Below are positions 62,446-64,000 of a stretch of DNA of 64,000 bases, piece after piece. The translations under genes were made by a program, and so were the position numbers. A model generated the notes under the pieces. It saw nothing but the letters and a program-made list of their open reading frames with translations, was not told where the DNA came from and ran no database searches. Each line of letters begins with the position of its first letter. Position 1 is the stretch's first letter. Source of the stretch: an uncultured Eubacterium sp. (GTDB lineage: Bacteria > Bacillota > Clostridia > Lachnospirales > Lachnospiraceae); assembly GCA_910589595.1 (NCBI GenBank), contig CAJUTM010000001.1, positions 62,001 through 126,000 on the forward strand. Direction: 5' to 3'.

Positions 62446-62625
62446 TACAACGAAAATATCGGTTCGCCAAAACAGGCAAACCGGCGAAAGGCAATGAAAA
62501 TGGGATAACAGAGAGGCGGCGCCTGCTCCAGACGCCGCCTTAGAAGAATCGGCGATAAGCAAATCAACAATAAGTACAGCCAATAATAGCACTCTTATCC
62601 CTGACATAGTTCCTTTTCGCCACAT
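62374..62625 (-). CDS. Doubtful 83-residue ORF with one membrane segment
   Basis: ATG at 62625 follows GAGG; the first 30 residues form a membrane-like segment (VLLLAVLIVDLLIADSSKAA). The 3' part overlaps the end of the HD-GYP gene on the other strand by 72 bases, and a strong GC hairpin (GGCGGCG/CGCCGCC, 62515-62539) lies inside it. More likely non-coding; that hairpin may be a transcription end for one or both strands. Confidence 0.2.
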   Translation of the reverse strand: MWRKGTMSGIRVLLLAVLIVDLLIADSSKAASGAGAASLLSHFHCLSPVCLFWRTDIFVVLIFITVFRDDNFKFLSHFRESLQ

Positions 62626-62670
62626 AATATCCTCTGTTCCCTCCTTTTATACACCCGATACCGTTTTCCA

Positions 62671-63879
62671 TCAATCCAGTGCTTCCATCGTTGCGCGGAT
62701 TTCCTGAATAAATTGCTCACTGTTAAGAACGGTGACGTCTTCAAGCTCTGTTATCAGCGCCAAATCTTTCGTCATCTTACCGCTCTCTATTGTCTGCAAA
62801 GTAGCCTTCTCCAACTTATCCGCAAACGTCATCAACTCCGGAATTTCATCCAGTTCTCCCCGCTTGCGCAACGCGCCTGTCCAAGCAAAAATCGTGGCAA
62901 CCGAATTGGTCGAAGTCTCCTCGCCTTTCAGATGTTTATAATAATGACGCTGTACCGTTCCGTGCGCCGCTTCATATTCGTACACACCATCCGGTGAAAC
63001 CAATACCGATGTCATCATTGCCAGAGAACCACAGGCGGAAGACACCATATCACTCATTACATCGCCGTCATAATTTTTACATGCCCAGATAAAACCGCCC
63101 TTTGTTTTCATCACACGGGCTACCGCATCATCAATTAAAGTATAGAAGTACTCCAATCCTGCTGCCTCAAATTTTTCTTTATATTCTTTTTCATATACGT
63201 CTGCAAATATATCTTTAAAATTGTGGTCATACTTTTTGGAAATCGTATCCTTTGTCGCAAACCACAAATCCTGCTTCGTATCCAGTGCGTAGGAAAAACA
63301 TGCTCTGGCAAAACTCGTAATCGACTTATCCGTATTATGGATACCCTGAATAATGCCGGAACCATCAAACTGATGAATCAATTCACGAATCTCCGTTCCA
63401 TCCTCCGCTGTAAAAACAAGCTCTGCCTTTCCGGCTCCCGGTACTTTAATCTCTGTATTTTTATATACATCACCATAAGCATGACGAGCAAGTGTAATCG
63501 GCTTCTCCCAGTTTTTTACACACGGCTCAATACCTTTTACCTGTATCGGAGTGCGGAATACCGTACCATCAAGCGCAGCACGAATCGTTCCATTCGGTGA
63601 CTTCCACATCTCTTTTAAATCATATTCGGTCATTCGTGCGGCATTTGGTGTTATCGTCGCACATTTCACGGCAACTCCGTATTTTTTCGTTGCCTCTGCC
63701 GAGTCAAACGTAACTTTATCGTTTGTCTCGTTCCGGTATTCAAGACCCAAATCATAATACTCCGTCTTTAAATCAATATAAGGAAGCAGTAACTCATCCT
63801 TAATCATCTTCCACAAAATGCGGGTCATTTCATCTCCGTCCATTTCTACAAGAGGTGTTTTCATCTGAATTTTTGCCAT
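62671..63879 (-). CDS. icd: NADP-dependent isocitrate dehydrogenase
   Basis: 402 residues from ATG 63879, following CGCTTCGGAATGGAGGACAG; the longer frame to 63915 reads through that leader. Monomeric-length eukaryotic-type IDH (subfamily II): MDGDEMTRILWKMIKDELL at the start, GTIRAALDGTVFRTPIQ for substrate binding, NYDGDVMSDMVSSACGSLAMM with the metal aspartates and EAAHGTVQRHYYKHLKG for NADP. Converts isocitrate to 2-oxoglutarate and NADPH, supplying glutamate synthesis. Its leader shares the start-proximal end of the hairpin-array repeat but not the array. Confidence 0.93.
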   Translation of the reverse strand: MAKIQMKTPLVEMDGDEMTRILWKMIKDELLLPYIDLKTEYYDLGLEYRNETNDKVTFDSAEATKKYGVAVKCATITPNAARMTEYDLKEMWKSPNGTIRAALDGTVFRTPIQVKGIEPCVKNWEKPITLARHAYGDVYKNTEIKVPGAGKAELVFTAEDGTEIRELIHQFDGSGIIQGIHNTDKSITSFARACFSYALDTKQDLWFATKDTISKKYDHNFKDIFADVYEKEYKEKFEAAGLEYFYTLIDDAVARVMKTKGGFIWACKNYDGDVMSDMVSSACGSLAMMTSVLVSPDGVYEYEAAHGTVQRHYYKHLKGEETSTNSVATIFAWTGALRKRGELDEIPELMTFADKLEKATLQTIESGKMTKDLALITELEDVTVLNSEQFIQEIRATMEALD

Positions 63880-64000
63880 TCTGTCCTCCATTCCGAAGCG
63901 CTGGCAGAGGCGCATAATGTATAAGCCTCCCCGTGCTTCTATCTTTTTTTTCGTTTCTATTCTTTGTCGCCTTTTACTATAACATAAATCGGTGGGAATT

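Overview
The window looks like chromosome of a Gram-positive anaerobic gut commensal of the class Clostridia, most likely family Lachnospiraceae. The reasons are strong AGGAGG ribosome-binding sites, a teichoic-acid export and CDP-glycerol locus, a class B sortase, CdaA/CdaR, ABC-fed sugar catabolism, an ammonium-channel/P-II fusion, lysine-rich Ig-like secreted proteins, and host or plant glycan enzymes (GH95 fucosidase, GH2, SGNH esterase). No rRNA, tRNA or CRISPR array was seen. The species assignment is inference.

Layout. 1-2119 (minus): wall-polymer export operon (permease, ATPase, glycerol-3-phosphate cytidylyltransferase, start of a TagF/TagB-like glycerophosphotransferase). 2202-2741: a 540-bp inverted duplication between two divergent promoters. 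2844-4352: biotin-dependent carboxyltransferase. 4368-7921: CdaR, CdaA and two unknown membrane proteins. 8081-9868: chemoreceptor. 9973-14750: galactofuranose/ribose-type sugar ABC importer. 15266-17646: ABC-F ATPase with an attenuator-like leader, and a beta-carbonic anhydrase. 17862-25554: carB, FMN glutamate-synthase-like protein, DNA-3-methyladenine glycosylase, secreted SGNH hydrolase. 25703-29292: heterodimeric ABC exporter. 29587-35096: glycogen phosphorylase and a carbohydrate ABC importer. 35161-35580: MscL. 35668-45417: a locus that reads as non-phosphorylative L-fucose use (mutarotase, lactonase-like amidohydrolase, UxaA-type dehydratase, UxaB-type and two zinc oxidoreductases, AraC regulator, divergent GH95 fucosidase). 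45433-47214: Amt-P-II fusion behind a strong promoter and early attenuator. 47576-50825: unknown membrane or secreted proteins and an untracked 43-residue peptide gene. 51004-54290: sortase B and a GNAT acetyltransferase separated by a 2.04-kb island bounded by exact 25-bp direct repeats. 54585-62445: GH2 glycosidase, lysine-rich secreted protein, DUF342/FapA protein with 26-residue repeats, HD-GYP protein with a degenerate receiver. 62671-63879: NADP isocitrate dehydrogenase.

Most unusual: (1) the 540-bp inverted duplication with paired lateral hairpins; (2) a repeated element of about 140 bp made of consecutive hairpins, which ends in a Shine-Dalgarno site next to the start codon of several unrelated genes and is bounded by a 13-bp direct repeat; (3) a four-codon leader ORF with mutually exclusive pairings before the ABC-F gene; (4) the island splitting a GNAT-sortase operon; (5) the fucose locus. 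All family assignments rest on reading motifs by eye; no database search was run.
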